From contig NZ_CP137338.1 of NCBI RefSeq assembly GCF_044923475.1, positions 2,728,001 through 2,792,000 on the forward strand: a stretch of DNA of 64,000 nt, read 5' to 3'. A model generated the notes under the pieces. The model had not been told where the DNA came from. It worked only from the letters and a program-made list of their open reading frames with translations, and searched no databases. Position numbers and translations under genes: made by a program. Shown here in pieces: positions 33,867 through 42,796 of the stretch. Source of the stretch: JAAURS01 sp044923475. Lineage in GTDB: Bacteria; Cyanobacteriota; Cyanobacteriia; Thermosynechococcales; Thermosynechococcaceae. Numbering within the stretch: the stretch's first letter is position 1; every line of letters starts with the position of its first letter.

Positions 33867-33884
33867 CGTGCAAAAACCGTGCAG
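33867..33884 (-). promoter_or_regulatory. L-box-like direct repeat upstream of second pcyA
   Basis: Read on the minus strand the site is CTGCACG-GTTT-TTGCACG, a direct repeat with a four-base spacer, matching the L-box consensus at 11 of 14 repeat bases. It lies 48 bp before the pcyA start, and its downstream edge is 15 bp from TATAAG (33846-33851), a good -10. The orientation relative to the gene is the same as at cpcB. In Fremyella pcyA is also reported as a red-induced, RcaC-controlled gene. The match is weaker than that at cpcB. Confidence 0.5.
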
Positions 33885-33929
33885 CAAAGATCTTCACAGA
33901 CCGTTCGATCCCGATCTTTTCCAAGGATG

Positions 33930-35777
33930 CTATCTCGCCCACGCTCGGATGCGCTGCAGTCGATTCAGAATTCGGGTTGCCAAAACATTGGCCGTGACGG
34001 GTTTGCAAATATAGTCGTCAGCACCCGCTTGAAACGCTTCATTCTGAGCGGTGGCGTCTTCTACAGCACTGACAAACAAGACAGGCAAGCGCTGCAATAG
34101 GGGATCGCTGCGGACAATCCGACAAAGTTCCAATCCATCGATATCCGGCATTTTTAGATCTAAGACCAGCGCGTCCGGCTTGACGCTTTGCAGTACGTCC
34201 CAAAACTGGAGGGGGTTAGAAAGGGTTGTCAGCTTAAATCGCCAAGGTTCGAGCAGCGCCGGGAGGTTGCGCAGCCACAGGACATCGTCGTCCACAAACA
34301 CGATTTTGGCCTCAGCCGTGAGCGGACGGACCAATCCCATCGCGCAGGCGATCGTTTGCTCTAAGGTCGCCGATCGCTCTGACAAGAATTTTCCACCCCA
34401 CCTTGAGACTTCGAGGCGTTGGTCGAGATCGTCTGGGTGGCCTACGACCAACACGGGGATTTTAGGGAGGCGAGTTGAGAGGGTTTGGAGAAATTCTGAG
34501 CGCTGGCTTGAAGGGGGCGATCGCAGCAGAACGACATCGGGAGTGGTTTCTGCGAGGAATTGGTGGGCTGACGCTAGACTGGGGGCGATCGTGCACCGGA
34601 TACCTTTTTGACTGGCCATTTCCGCCAAGGGCTGGGTGAAACTCGCATCCGCATCGATCGCTAACATCGCACCTGAATGCTCGGCGCGTGCGGGCAGAGG
34701 CAGAAGAACGGGAGCGGACTGAATCTCTTGGCGCAGCATCTCGAGCGGATCTTCTAAATCGGGCGCTTGTTCTGGCTGGAGGCGTTCGGCCCGACCGAAC
34801 GTCGCTTCTAATTGCCGGGCGATGGATGCGCCCCGGACCAGCCCAAACATCCCCAGCGTTCCTGCCAGCTTGTGGGCGACGTGGTGGGCTTCGTGTTGGA
34901 GCGTTTCGGTGAAGCCATCGGTTGGGAGCGCTCGTACCGCTTGAGAAAGTACCTCCACTTGCGAGAGGCAATGGGGTTGAGTCGTCACCCACGCGTCCTT
35001 TAAGAATTCGAGGTAGCGAGCGTTTTGGTTGGCCTCTCGGTTTGCACTCAAGCTGGAAGGGCTGGGTTCGTCCGAAAAGGATTGGGAAAGCTGGATTGCC
35101 GTCTGCGGCGACTTCAGATAGTAGCCCCGCCCGTACATGGTGCTGATAAAATCGCGGGGCGCTCCTGCCTCTTGAAGCTTGGAACGCAACCGCCGCACGT
35201 GCGATCGCACGGTTGCCTCTGCCGGAAAGTCATCGGACGACCACAATCGGTCCAGGATTTCGTCGTTGCTCAGCACGCAGCGGCTGTCCTGCAGCAAAAG
35301 TTCGAGCAACTCGTATTCCTTCGTGGTCAGAATCAAAGGCTGACCGTTATAGGTCACTTCGCAGGTCGTCGGGTCGAGCAGCAGGTCTCCCCAGCTCCTC
35401 AATACGGAGGGATTTGCGCTGCTCCGACGCAACAAAGCCCGAATCCGCGCGATCAACTCTTCTACATTGAAGGGTTTGATCACGTAGTCATCTGCTCCCG
35501 CATTGAGTCCCTGAATCTTGGCCGTGCTGCTGTCTAAAGACGTGAGCAGCAAAATGGGGAGGGTGTGATCTTCCGCTCGGAAGCGCTGACATAAGGCGAT
35601 TCCATCCAGCTTCGGGAGCATTACATCCATCACGATCAGGTCGTATTCAAAGGTCGATCCGTAGGTCCAACCCGTTTCCCCATCTCTGACGGCATCGACC
35701 ACGTAGCGATAAGCGCTCAGGCTTTTGGCGAGCAGGGCAATCACCGCTTCGTCATCCTCTACGAGCAAGATTTTCAC
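33930..35777 (-). CDS. rcaC: RcaC-type multidomain response regulator
   Basis: A 615-residue regulator with the RcaC domain order. A first receiver (residues 1-118; phospho-acceptor D51 in LIVMDVMLP) is followed by an OmpR/PhoB winged-helix domain (about 125-222, ATVRSHVRRLRSKL...GRGYYLK). An Hpt domain has H302 in VAHKLAGTLGMFG, then comes a degenerate receiver-like region (about 370-480), and a C-terminal receiver with DALVLDLKMPDIDG. RcaC activates red-light and represses green-light genes in type 3 chromatic acclimation. I prefer GTG 35777, whose GTGA overlaps the rcaF stop; ATG 35792 is an alternative. Its position beside pcyA and cpc, and the nearby L boxes, support the RcaC call. Confidence 0.85.
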   Translation of the reverse strand: MKILLVEDDEAVIALLAKSLSAYRYVVDAVRDGETGWTYGSTFEYDLIVMDVMLPKLDGIALCQRFRAEDHTLPILLLTSLDSSTAKIQGLNAGADDYVIKPFNVEELIARIRALLRRSSANPSVLRSWGDLLLDPTTCEVTYNGQPLILTTKEYELLELLLQDSRCVLSNDEILDRLWSSDDFPAEATVRSHVRRLRSKLQEAGAPRDFISTMYGRGYYLKSPQTAIQLSQSFSDEPSPSSLSANREANQNARYLEFLKDAWVTTQPHCLSQVEVLSQAVRALPTDGFTETLQHEAHHVAHKLAGTLGMFGLVRGASIARQLEATFGRAERLQPEQAPDLEDPLEMLRQEIQSAPVLLPLPARAEHSGAMLAIDADASFTQPLAEMASQKGIRCTIAPSLASAHQFLAETTPDVVLLRSPPSSQRSEFLQTLSTRLPKIPVLVVGHPDDLDQRLEVSRWGGKFLSERSATLEQTIACAMGLVRPLTAEAKIVFVDDDVLWLRNLPALLEPWRFKLTTLSNPLQFWDVLQSVKPDALVLDLKMPDIDGLELCRIVRSDPLLQRLPVLFVSAVEDATAQNEAFQAGADDYICKPVTANVLATRILNRLQRIRAWAR

Positions 35778-36160
35778 GGTTCCAGCTCCCAATGCAGAAT
35801 TGCGGCAATGAGATGGGGAAGATCGAGCGCGTTGAAGGGTTTGGCAATCGTGCCCCTCATTCCTAATGCGTTGAAGTGAGAGGCTTCTGAGCGCTGCGCT
35901 TTGGCCGTCATAAAAATGACCGGAATTTGCGCTGTCTTAGAATGCGTCTGAAGTGCCTGAAATGTGGCAATGCCATCCATCCCCGGCATCATCACATCCA
36001 GCAAGATCGCGTCGATCGCTTCGGATTGGGCGATCTGGATTCCTTGAGGCCCAGTGCAAGCAACCAGCACCTCCCAACCCGCAGCCATCTGAACGCCAAA
36101 CTGCACGACCGTCTGAATCGCTTCCTCATCGTCGATAATTAAAACCCGCTTCGTTGCCAT
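35774..36160 (-). CDS. rcaF: Single-domain response regulator RcaF
   Basis: A 128-residue receiver-only protein: VLIIDDEE acidic pocket, phospho-acceptor D55 in AILLDVMMPGMDG, IFMTAK threonine and IAKPFN lysine are all present. RcaF relays phosphate between the photoreceptor kinase RcaE and RcaC and is encoded directly upstream of rcaC, as here. ATG 36160 gives the usual length; the longer frame to 36277 reads into the aspS end. Its stop overlaps the rcaC start by four bases, implying coupled translation. RcaE is not in the window. Confidence 0.82.
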   Translation of the reverse strand: MATKRVLIIDDEEAIQTVVQFGVQMAAGWEVLVACTGPQGIQIAQSEAIDAILLDVMMPGMDGIATFQALQTHSKTAQIPVIFMTAKAQRSEASHFNALGMRGTIAKPFNALDLPHLIAAILHWELEP

Positions 36161-36215
36161 AGGCAGATCGCTCCTGGCCTTCCGAATCCCTCCCGAGAAT
36201 GTGCGTCGATCGCGA

Positions 36216-38009
36216 TCAAGCCTTGGGCGGTTGCTGGACGGTGGAGCGAATCTGTAGCTCTTTGAGCTGTTTCGCATCCACGTCGGATGGTGCTTGGGTC
36301 ATCAAACAGCGGGCCTGCTGGGTTTTCGGGAAGGCAATGGTATCGCGAATCGATTCTTCGCCAGACAGCAGCATTACCAAACGGTCCAGGCCGTAGGCAA
36401 TCCCGCCATGGGGCGGGGTGCCGTAGTTAAAGGCTTCCAGCAAAAAACCAAACTTGTTCTGGGCTTCGGCTTCAGAAAGTCCGATGGCAGCAAAGACCTG
36501 CTCTTGAAGCTCTGGTTCGTAAATGCGGAGGCTGCCGCCGCCAATTTCCAGGCCGTTGTACACCAAGTCGTAGGCTTGGGCGCGGGCCGTTTTGAGATCG
36601 TGTCGGTCTTCGGGCAGCGGTGCGGTGAAGGGATGGTGGAGGGCCTCCAGCCGCTTCTCGTCCGCGTTCCACTCAAACATGGGGAAGTCCACCACCCACA
36701 GCAGGCTGACGCAATCCGGGTCGATCAGCTCGAGTTCCTGGCCGACCGCCAGCCGCACCCGCGCTAGGGAAGCATTGACGACATCGGTCGCGCCAGCCCC
36801 AAACAGCAACAGGTCTCCCGTCTGAGCTTGGGTTCGCTCTAGCAGCGTCGCAATCTGGTCCGGTGCGAGGTTGTCTTTGATAGCACCGATGGTATCGATC
36901 TCGCCGCCTTCGCGAATGCGAATATAGGCCAATCCTTTAGCACCGCCTTCGCTGGCAACCCTGAAAATATCGCCGCCGGGTTTGATGCGGACGTTAGAGA
37001 ACCGATCGTTCCCGCCCGGAATGGAGAGTACTTTGACGACGCCGCCCTGGGCGATCGCCCCCGAAAACACCTTGAACCCAGAGGTCTGGAACAAGTCCGA
37101 TACGTCCGCCAGCTCCAGCCCAAACCGGACATCCGGGCGATCGGTGCCGTAGCGATCCATTGCTTCGGTATAGGTCATACGGGGGAACGTCTCGGGCAAG
37201 TCTATCCCCTTGACGGTCTTGAAAAGGTGGCGCATCAACCCTTCATTCAGCTCCATAATCTCCGCTTGAGACATGAAGCTCATTTCCATGTCGAGCTGCG
37301 TGAATTCCGGCTGGCGATCGGCCCTCAAATCTTCATCCCGGAAGCAGCGCGCCACTTGGTAGTAGCGATCGAATCCCGAAACCATGAGCAACTGCTTGAA
37401 CAATTGCGGCGACTGGGGCAGAGCAAACCATTCCCCTGGATTCGCGCGACTGGGCACTAAATAATCCCGCGCGCCCTCTGGGGTGGAACGGGTCAAAATG
37501 GGGGTTTCCACTTCGATAAAGCCCTGCACGTCTTCGAGGTAGCGTCGCACGGTTTTGACAATTTCGTGGCGCAGCAAAAGATTGCTCCGCATCCGTTCGC
37601 GGCGCAGGTCCAGGTAGCGATACTTCAGCCGCAGTTCCTCGCGCACCGATTCTGCATCGGCGGAGGAGACTTGAAAGGGCAACTGCTGGCGCACGGCATT
37701 GAGCACTTCAATGGCTTCTGCGTAGACTTCCACCTCGCCCGTCGCGATCTTTGGATTGAGCGAATCTTCGGGGCGCAGGGTGACGGTTCCCTGTACTTTA
37801 ATGACGTATTCATTGCGCAGCGATTCCGCTAACGCGTAAATTTCCGGGGTGCGTTCTGGATCGCTGACAATTTGGACCGTCCCGCTGCGATCGCGCAGGT
37901 CTAGAAAAATAACGCCCCCATGATCGCGGCGGCGATCCACCCACCCAAACAGGGTTACGGTCTGACCCGCACGATCGCCTCGAAGTTCGCCGCAGTATTG
38001 AGTTCGCAT
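36216..38009 (-). CDS. aspS: Aspartyl-tRNA synthetase
   Basis: A 597-residue class II synthetase. The N-terminal OB-fold anticodon-binding domain has GWVDRRRDHGGVIFLDLRDRSG. Class II motif 1 is FIEVETPILTRSTPEGARDYLVP, motif 2 includes RYYQVARCFRDEDLRADRQPEFTQLD and motif 3 is AYGLDRLVMLL. The insertion (GAD) domain of bacterial AspRS is present around residues 290-410. I chose ATG 38009 (MRTQYCGEL), the conserved bacterial start; the extra 16 residues upstream are unlike the family. It lies upstream of rcaF on the same strand with a 55-bp gap. Confidence 0.95.
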   Translation of the reverse strand: MRTQYCGELRGDRAGQTVTLFGWVDRRRDHGGVIFLDLRDRSGTVQIVSDPERTPEIYALAESLRNEYVIKVQGTVTLRPEDSLNPKIATGEVEVYAEAIEVLNAVRQQLPFQVSSADAESVREELRLKYRYLDLRRERMRSNLLLRHEIVKTVRRYLEDVQGFIEVETPILTRSTPEGARDYLVPSRANPGEWFALPQSPQLFKQLLMVSGFDRYYQVARCFRDEDLRADRQPEFTQLDMEMSFMSQAEIMELNEGLMRHLFKTVKGIDLPETFPRMTYTEAMDRYGTDRPDVRFGLELADVSDLFQTSGFKVFSGAIAQGGVVKVLSIPGGNDRFSNVRIKPGGDIFRVASEGGAKGLAYIRIREGGEIDTIGAIKDNLAPDQIATLLERTQAQTGDLLLFGAGATDVVNASLARVRLAVGQELELIDPDCVSLLWVVDFPMFEWNADEKRLEALHHPFTAPLPEDRHDLKTARAQAYDLVYNGLEIGGGSLRIYEPELQEQVFAAIGLSEAEAQNKFGFLLEAFNYGTPPHGGIAYGLDRLVMLLSGEESIRDTIAFPKTQQARCLMTQAPSDVDAKQLKELQIRSTVQQPPKA

Positions 38010-38169
38010 GATAATGAGTAAACGACAATGCAATAATAAGGAACTGAAAAGCTGCAAAGCAGGATAAATGGCTTGCAGAATTTCAGAAAACCTTTTAATT
38101 ATCGCAGCTTTAAGCGCGGTCTGTCCTATGCGGCGACAGGATTTTGCGAGCGAAACCTCAGCGTTGGGT

Positions 38170-39186
38170 TCAGCTTGCGAGCGTTCCGTTCTCCAATCGA
38201 TCGCCTACTTGGAGCCGCAATCCATTGGCAAAATCCCAACCGCTCTGCTGTCGTTTGCCTGCGGGCTGAACGGACTGGAGCAGCAGCAATCCCTCGCCTG
38301 TCTGAACGACTGGACCCTGTCCCTTTGCCAGAAAGACGATCGCACCGGGGGCAAAGGCCTGCATCTCTCGCTGCGCCAGTTCCGCTGTTAAAATTTGCAA
38401 ATCGGTGGGGAGTGCGTCTTGCCACTGCAGGCCGAGGGGGACGGTTTTGAGAACTTTGAGGGGCTGCTCGCGAAACCGGACAGTGACGTTGGGGGCAAAC
38501 GCGCGCGCCTGATTGTGAAGGGCGATCGCCGATCTAGACCAATCCATTAAAAAATCGGTTTTTTCGAGCAGGCGGGCGTAGGTGGCAAGTGTCTCTTCTT
38601 GAGGTTCTGGCGTCATGCTTCCTCGATCCAACGCGACGAGCGTCTCGACCAGCAGATCCGCAGAGACTTCAGCCAGTCGCGCGGCAACCGCTCCAACGTC
38701 GTCCAGCAATCCCACGGAAATCGATCGCTTGAGCAGCATGGGGCCTGTGTCCATGCCCGCATCCATCCGCATCGTCGTCACGCCCGTCACCGCATCACCG
38801 TTAAAAATGCTCCATTGGATGGGGGCAGCGCCGCGATAGGCGGGCAACAGCGAGCCGTGGGCATTGATGCATCCCAGCCGGGGCATGGCTAAAATTTCAG
38901 GGGATAAAATTTGGCCGTAGGCTACGACGACAAAGGCATCGGCCTGTTGCGATCGCAGTTCTTCGAGGGTTTGCGCGTCTTTTTTGACACGGGTGGGCTG
39001 CCAGACTGGCAAACCGCACTCCAATGCCAGTTGCTTGACGGGGGAGGGAATGAGCTGATTCCCGCGCCCGCGCCGTTTATCGGGCTGGGTCACGACCCCT
39101 AGTACTTCAAATCGATCGTCTCTAAATAGGCGCTGGAGCGAAGGCACTGCAAACTGGGGCGTTCCCCAAAAAATCAGTTTTATCAT
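38170..39186 (-). CDS. fmt: Methionyl-tRNA formyltransferase
   Basis: A 338-residue enzyme that formylates initiator Met-tRNA with 10-formyltetrahydrofolate. The N-terminal hydrolase-like domain shows FWGTPQFAVPSLQ, CINAHGSLLPAYRGAAPIQW (the SLLPxxRGAAPI folate signature) and TTMRMDAGMDTGPML. The C-terminal OB-like domain is present. The position of the start codon (ATG 39186) gives the canonical N-terminus MIKLIFWGTP. It precedes aspS on the minus strand with a 160-bp gap. Confidence 0.95.
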   Translation of the reverse strand: MIKLIFWGTPQFAVPSLQRLFRDDRFEVLGVVTQPDKRRGRGNQLIPSPVKQLALECGLPVWQPTRVKKDAQTLEELRSQQADAFVVVAYGQILSPEILAMPRLGCINAHGSLLPAYRGAAPIQWSIFNGDAVTGVTTMRMDAGMDTGPMLLKRSISVGLLDDVGAVAARLAEVSADLLVETLVALDRGSMTPEPQEETLATYARLLEKTDFLMDWSRSAIALHNQARAFAPNVTVRFREQPLKVLKTVPLGLQWQDALPTDLQILTAELAQREMQAFAPGAIVFLAKGQGPVVQTGEGLLLLQSVQPAGKRQQSGWDFANGLRLQVGDRLENGTLAS

Positions 39187-39517
39187 GATGGAAGCGACTG
39201 GATCTTGCCGTAGAGTCCTTGCGTATTGTCGCGGAATTTGCCCTCAAGAAAACAGCGTAGCTCTCGCCAAAGAACTACGCTGTACAAACCTATCGCACCC
39301 TGACGAGGAACTTCGATAGCAGTAAGACACATCAGGGGGTATGCAGACGATGGTAACTCAGATCGTCGAAGTCGCCATTATCCAAAAGGAGTAAAAGTTA
39401 ATGGGGGTTTCAGGCGGTTCCGAAGCCACTGCAACCCCAAAATGGAGGTGAATAACCCTTTGAAAGCACCTGAAGCGACCCCTCTTCATTACCCCCTTGG
39501 AACAGTTACTCGAAGTC
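39187..39517. other. Gene-free stretch with hairpins between MOSC gene and fmt
   Basis: A 331-bp region. ACAGCGTAG at 39252-39260 pairs perfectly with CTACGCTGT at 39275-39283, a 9-bp stem with a 14-base loop, possibly a terminator for the MOSC gene. A looser inverted arrangement involves AATGGGGGTTTCAGG near 39399 and the CCTGAAG...ATTACCCCC segment near 39468-39502. Both are typical of small degenerate intergenic repeats. No ORF looks real. Confidence 0.4.
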
Positions 39518-40318
39518 CTATAGACTGCGCCCAGCCAACAGTTCAACTCGGTCGCCCACCCCGATCTGCCGCGTCTGAGTATCGGGCGCTAAGCGCGTAT
39601 TGACCGCCAACTTATAAAACCGATCGAATCGTTCGCGATCGGCCCAAGGGGGGAGTTGGGCCTCTCGATGCCGCACGAACTGCTGTTGAAAGCCGCGATC
39701 CGCAGTCCCGTCCGAGCTATCGCGGGTGGGAACGATGCAGCGCTGACAGGGGTTAATCCCCAGGAGCGTTACCGCCCCCACTCGAAACGGCACCGAACCC
39801 TTCGCTTTGTCGTACAGCCGTTCTTCCCAAAACGCAGCCGTCTCGCCCACTTCTAGATTGGTGCGGAAGCGTCGCCGGATTTCGGCAAGGTCCAAGTTGG
39901 GAAACCACTCGGCAACGGCCTTGAGGGTAGCCGCCGTCACGAGCGTGGGGCCAGGGGCGTTGAGATCGTCAGGAAAGCCCGTTTCGGTATTTTCTCGAAC
40001 CGTCACAGGTCGATCGAAATACTCGCTCAGCCATCGCTCTAGGGGAGCGCGATCGCCTGCCAGCGAAAACGTTTCGCGCTGTTGAAATCCTTGGATTCCA
40101 AGCGTAATGGTCGTCAAATCTTCGCTAAAGGTCGCGCGCAGGCGATGGACGAGCGGATCGTGCTTGCCATTCACAAAGCGACCCCGAGCGTCTAGGATGG
40201 CATATTGGCGATCGCCCTTCAGCGCCCCGCTCGGCAGCAAGACTGCTTCCTGAAGCACCTTGCCATCTAGGGACTTCACCGGAAACATTTCGATGCGGCT
40301 TAAGGTCGGCCCCACCAT
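39518..40318 (-). CDS. MOSC-domain protein with N-terminal beta-barrel domain
   Basis: A 266-residue protein with the MOSC N-terminal barrel (IEMFPVKSLDG...LLPSGALKGDRQYAILDARGRFVNGKHDPLVHRL) and a MOSC domain. The latter includes VGAVTLLGINPCQRCIVPTRDSSDG, where the conserved cysteine pair CQRC lies at the putative molybdenum- or sulfur-binding site. FRTNLEVGETAAFWEERL is also typical. Relatives include YcbX/YiiM-type molybdenum cofactor sulfurase C-terminal homologues that reduce N-hydroxylated compounds. The partner oxidoreductase is not nearby. Confidence 0.85.
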   Translation of the reverse strand: MVGPTLSRIEMFPVKSLDGKVLQEAVLLPSGALKGDRQYAILDARGRFVNGKHDPLVHRLRATFSEDLTTITLGIQGFQQRETFSLAGDRAPLERWLSEYFDRPVTVRENTETGFPDDLNAPGPTLVTAATLKAVAEWFPNLDLAEIRRRFRTNLEVGETAAFWEERLYDKAKGSVPFRVGAVTLLGINPCQRCIVPTRDSSDGTADRGFQQQFVRHREAQLPPWADRERFDRFYKLAVNTRLAPDTQTRQIGVGDRVELLAGRSL

Positions 40319-40412
40319 CGCAAGTCCCTCAAAAAACAGGTAGCTTTCGATCGCAGGTTAACATTTTTTGTCTGAGCCTTTGCTACAGTCTTATGTGTTC
40401 GGCAGGCGATGT

Positions 40413-41579
40413 ATGAAAACGTTAAAGTCGCGACCTTGGCATCATCCTAAGTTTTGGTCTTGGGCCGCTCAGATTTTGGTTCTGAGTCTACTCGGCTTGT
40501 TGCTGGCCTACTGCAGCAACAACCTAGTTGCGAACCTCCAACAGAAGCAACTGGGATTTGGGTTTGATTTTCTCCAGTCTCAGGCTGGATTCAATATTGG
40601 CGAAACGCCGATTCCCTACCAGCCCACCGACACCTACGCCCAAGCCCTTCAGGTCGGTATCGTCAATTCCCTGCGCATTATGGCGCTGGGTCTAATATTG
40701 GCAACGCTCATCGGGATAGGCGTGGGGATTGCAAGGCTGTCCTCCAACTGGCTCGTACGGCAGTTGGGCGCGGTCTACGTCGAACTCCTTCGCAACCTGC
40801 CATTGCTGCTTCAGCTCATGTTTTGGTACTTTGCGGTCTTTTTGAGCGCGCCGCCCTTCGAACGGCGCATCCGGTTTTTCGGCGATCTGTCCCTGAGCCA
40901 GCGCGGGTTGCTATTGCCTAATTTTTTGCCCAGGCTCAGCCTGCTGACCTGGATCGTTTGCGTCGGAATTGGCGTGGCGATCGCGCAGTGGGTTTTCCGC
41001 ACCCTCCGACGCCGCCAACTGAATGGAGAACCCGCCAGCCCTTGGTTTATGGGAACCGTCACCGTTATTTTTTGGGGATGTATTGCCTGGGTGCTCACCA
41101 AAGAGTTTCCCTGGAATCTTCAATTGCCTGCGGTCCAAGACAACAAAACCATCGTTGGGGGTCTGCTGCTGACGCCTGAATACGCGGCTATTTTGTTTGG
41201 CCTGACCTTTTACACCGCAGCCTTCATCGCTGAAATTGTCAGAGGTGGCATCCTATCGGTACCCAAAGGCCAATGGGAAGCCGCGCGATCGCTCGGGCTT
41301 CAGCCCAACCTCACCTTGCGGCTGGTCATCATGCCCCAGGCCCTCCGGGCGATCGTGCCGCCGCTCACAAGCCAATACCTCAACCTAGCCAAGAACTCTA
41401 GTCTGGCGATCGCCGTCGGCTACCCAGACCTATACTCCGTCTCCTCTACCACCTTCAACCAAACCGGACGCGCTGTGGAGGTCATCTTGTTATTGATGGC
41501 CACCTATTTAGCAATCAGTTTGACCATTTCCTTCGTCATGAATCTCTATAACCGCCGAATTCAGATCGTAGAGCGCTAA
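40413..41579 (+). CDS. natG: Polar amino-acid ABC transporter permease (NatG/AapQ type)
   Basis: A 388-residue inner-membrane permease with about eight hydrophobic segments. The HisM-like domain begins GIVNSLRIMALGLILATLIGIGVGIARLS, and the EAA loop, which docks the ATPase, is ARSLGLQPNLTLRLVIMPQALRAIVPPL. The PPF..RIRFF region between helices is typical of AapQ-like proteins. I chose ATG 40413; TTG 40368 adds unlikely residues. It is followed after three bases by natH and then by an ATPase gene. The periplasmic binding protein gene natF that usually comes first is absent here. Confidence 0.85.
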   Translation: MKTLKSRPWHHPKFWSWAAQILVLSLLGLLLAYCSNNLVANLQQKQLGFGFDFLQSQAGFNIGETPIPYQPTDTYAQALQVGIVNSLRIMALGLILATLIGIGVGIARLSSNWLVRQLGAVYVELLRNLPLLLQLMFWYFAVFLSAPPFERRIRFFGDLSLSQRGLLLPNFLPRLSLLTWIVCVGIGVAIAQWVFRTLRRRQLNGEPASPWFMGTVTVIFWGCIAWVLTKEFPWNLQLPAVQDNKTIVGGLLLTPEYAAILFGLTFYTAAFIAEIVRGGILSVPKGQWEAARSLGLQPNLTLRLVIMPQALRAIVPPLTSQYLNLAKNSSLAIAVGYPDLYSVSSTTFNQTGRAVEVILLLMATYLAISLTISFVMNLYNRRIQIVER

Positions 41580-41582
41580 TCT

Positions 41583-42794
41583 ATGCAGAATTGGCAAAGC
41601 CTAATAAAAACTGCCTTCAGTCCGCCTTCTCTTCAAGTTGCACGGATCTGGATCCGCCAGAATCTTCTCAGCACTTGGTATAACGCGCTCTTGACCCTCC
41701 TCTGCCTTTGGGCTGTCGCTGCAACCCTTAAGAGTCTGGGGACTTGGATCTTTACCCAAGCCCAGTGGGAGGTGGTCGCGGTCAACCTTCGCTTAATCTT
41801 TGTCGGTCGCTATCCCGTCGAGCAACTCTGGCGGCTCTGGCTGGTTTTAATGTTGCTGGTGGCAGTCCCCACCTTTTCTTGGGGTGCAATCCAGGGATGG
41901 GGGCGCAAACAAACCCTCATTGCGACTGGCGTCGGTCTCGGCACGATCGGCGCGCTCGTCCTCGGCAAGCAGGGGTTCGAACCGATCGCCTGGATTGCCC
42001 TCATCGCAGGGGTTTCCATTGGGGCGGGCAGTCTGGGCGCTTGGAGTCAGCGGTCTGGGCGCGGAAAAATCCTCAAAGCATGGCTACCGCTCCTGTGGTT
42101 CGTTAATTTTTGCGCCATGCTGTGGCTGATTAGCGGCGGGTTGGGGCTGACTGCCGTCAGTACGACCTTCTGGAACGGATTGCTCTTAACGCTGCTGGTC
42201 GCGATGGCGAGCATCGTGCTGTCTTTTCCGCTGGGGGTACTGCTCGCGCTGGGGCGACAAAGCCAACTGCCCGTCATTCGGTGGGTCAGCACGGGCTACA
42301 TCGAACTCATCCGGGGGCTGCCCCTCATTGGCATTTTATTTATGGCCCAGGTCATGCTGCCCCTGCTGCTGCCGCCCCAAATTAGCGTCGATCAATTGGT
42401 CAGGGCGATCGCCGGACTGTCTCTGTTCAGCGCGGCCTACCTCGCCGAAACCGTGCGGGGCGGACTGCAATCCATCCCCAACGGGCAATGGGAAGCCTCT
42501 AGAGCCTTGGGGCTATCGACTCCCCTAACGCTCGGCTTAATCGTGCTGCCTCAAGCGTTACGGACAGTCGTCCCGGCGATCGTGGGGCAATTTATTAGCT
42601 TGTTTAAAGATACGGCGCTGCTTTCCATTGTCGGCCTCGTGGAGCTGACGGGTATTGCCCGCAGCATTACCTCCCAAGCCGAATATTTAGGACGCTATGC
42701 TGAGGTGTATTTGGCGATCGGGCTAATGTACTGGCTGTTTTGCTACAGTTTGTCATTAGCCAGTCGTCGTTTAGAACTTCCTTCAGGATCCTAA
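41583..42794 (+). CDS. natH: Polar amino-acid ABC transporter permease (NatH/AapM type)
   Basis: A 403-residue permease paired with NatG. It has an unusually long N-terminal membrane region (roughly residues 25-190) before the conserved HisM-like domain starting TTFWNGLLLTLLVAMASIVLSFPLGVLLALGRQS. Its EAA loop is SRALGLSTPLTLGLIVLPQALRTVVPAIV. It starts three bases after natG and its stop is two bases before the ATPase gene, so the three form a tight operon. With the BgtA-type ATPase it should import acidic and neutral amino acids. Confidence 0.85.
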   Translation: MQNWQSLIKTAFSPPSLQVARIWIRQNLLSTWYNALLTLLCLWAVAATLKSLGTWIFTQAQWEVVAVNLRLIFVGRYPVEQLWRLWLVLMLLVAVPTFSWGAIQGWGRKQTLIATGVGLGTIGALVLGKQGFEPIAWIALIAGVSIGAGSLGAWSQRSGRGKILKAWLPLLWFVNFCAMLWLISGGLGLTAVSTTFWNGLLLTLLVAMASIVLSFPLGVLLALGRQSQLPVIRWVSTGYIELIRGLPLIGILFMAQVMLPLLLPPQISVDQLVRAIAGLSLFSAAYLAETVRGGLQSIPNGQWEASRALGLSTPLTLGLIVLPQALRTVVPAIVGQFISLFKDTALLSIVGLVELTGIARSITSQAEYLGRYAEVYLAIGLMYWLFCYSLSLASRRLELPSGS

Positions 42795-42796
42795 CC

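Noticed and set aside
38068..38450. Plus-strand ORFs of 107-125 aa between aspS and fmt
   Set aside because: Mostly antisense to the 3' end of fmt; protein sequence is arginine-rich and shadow-like.
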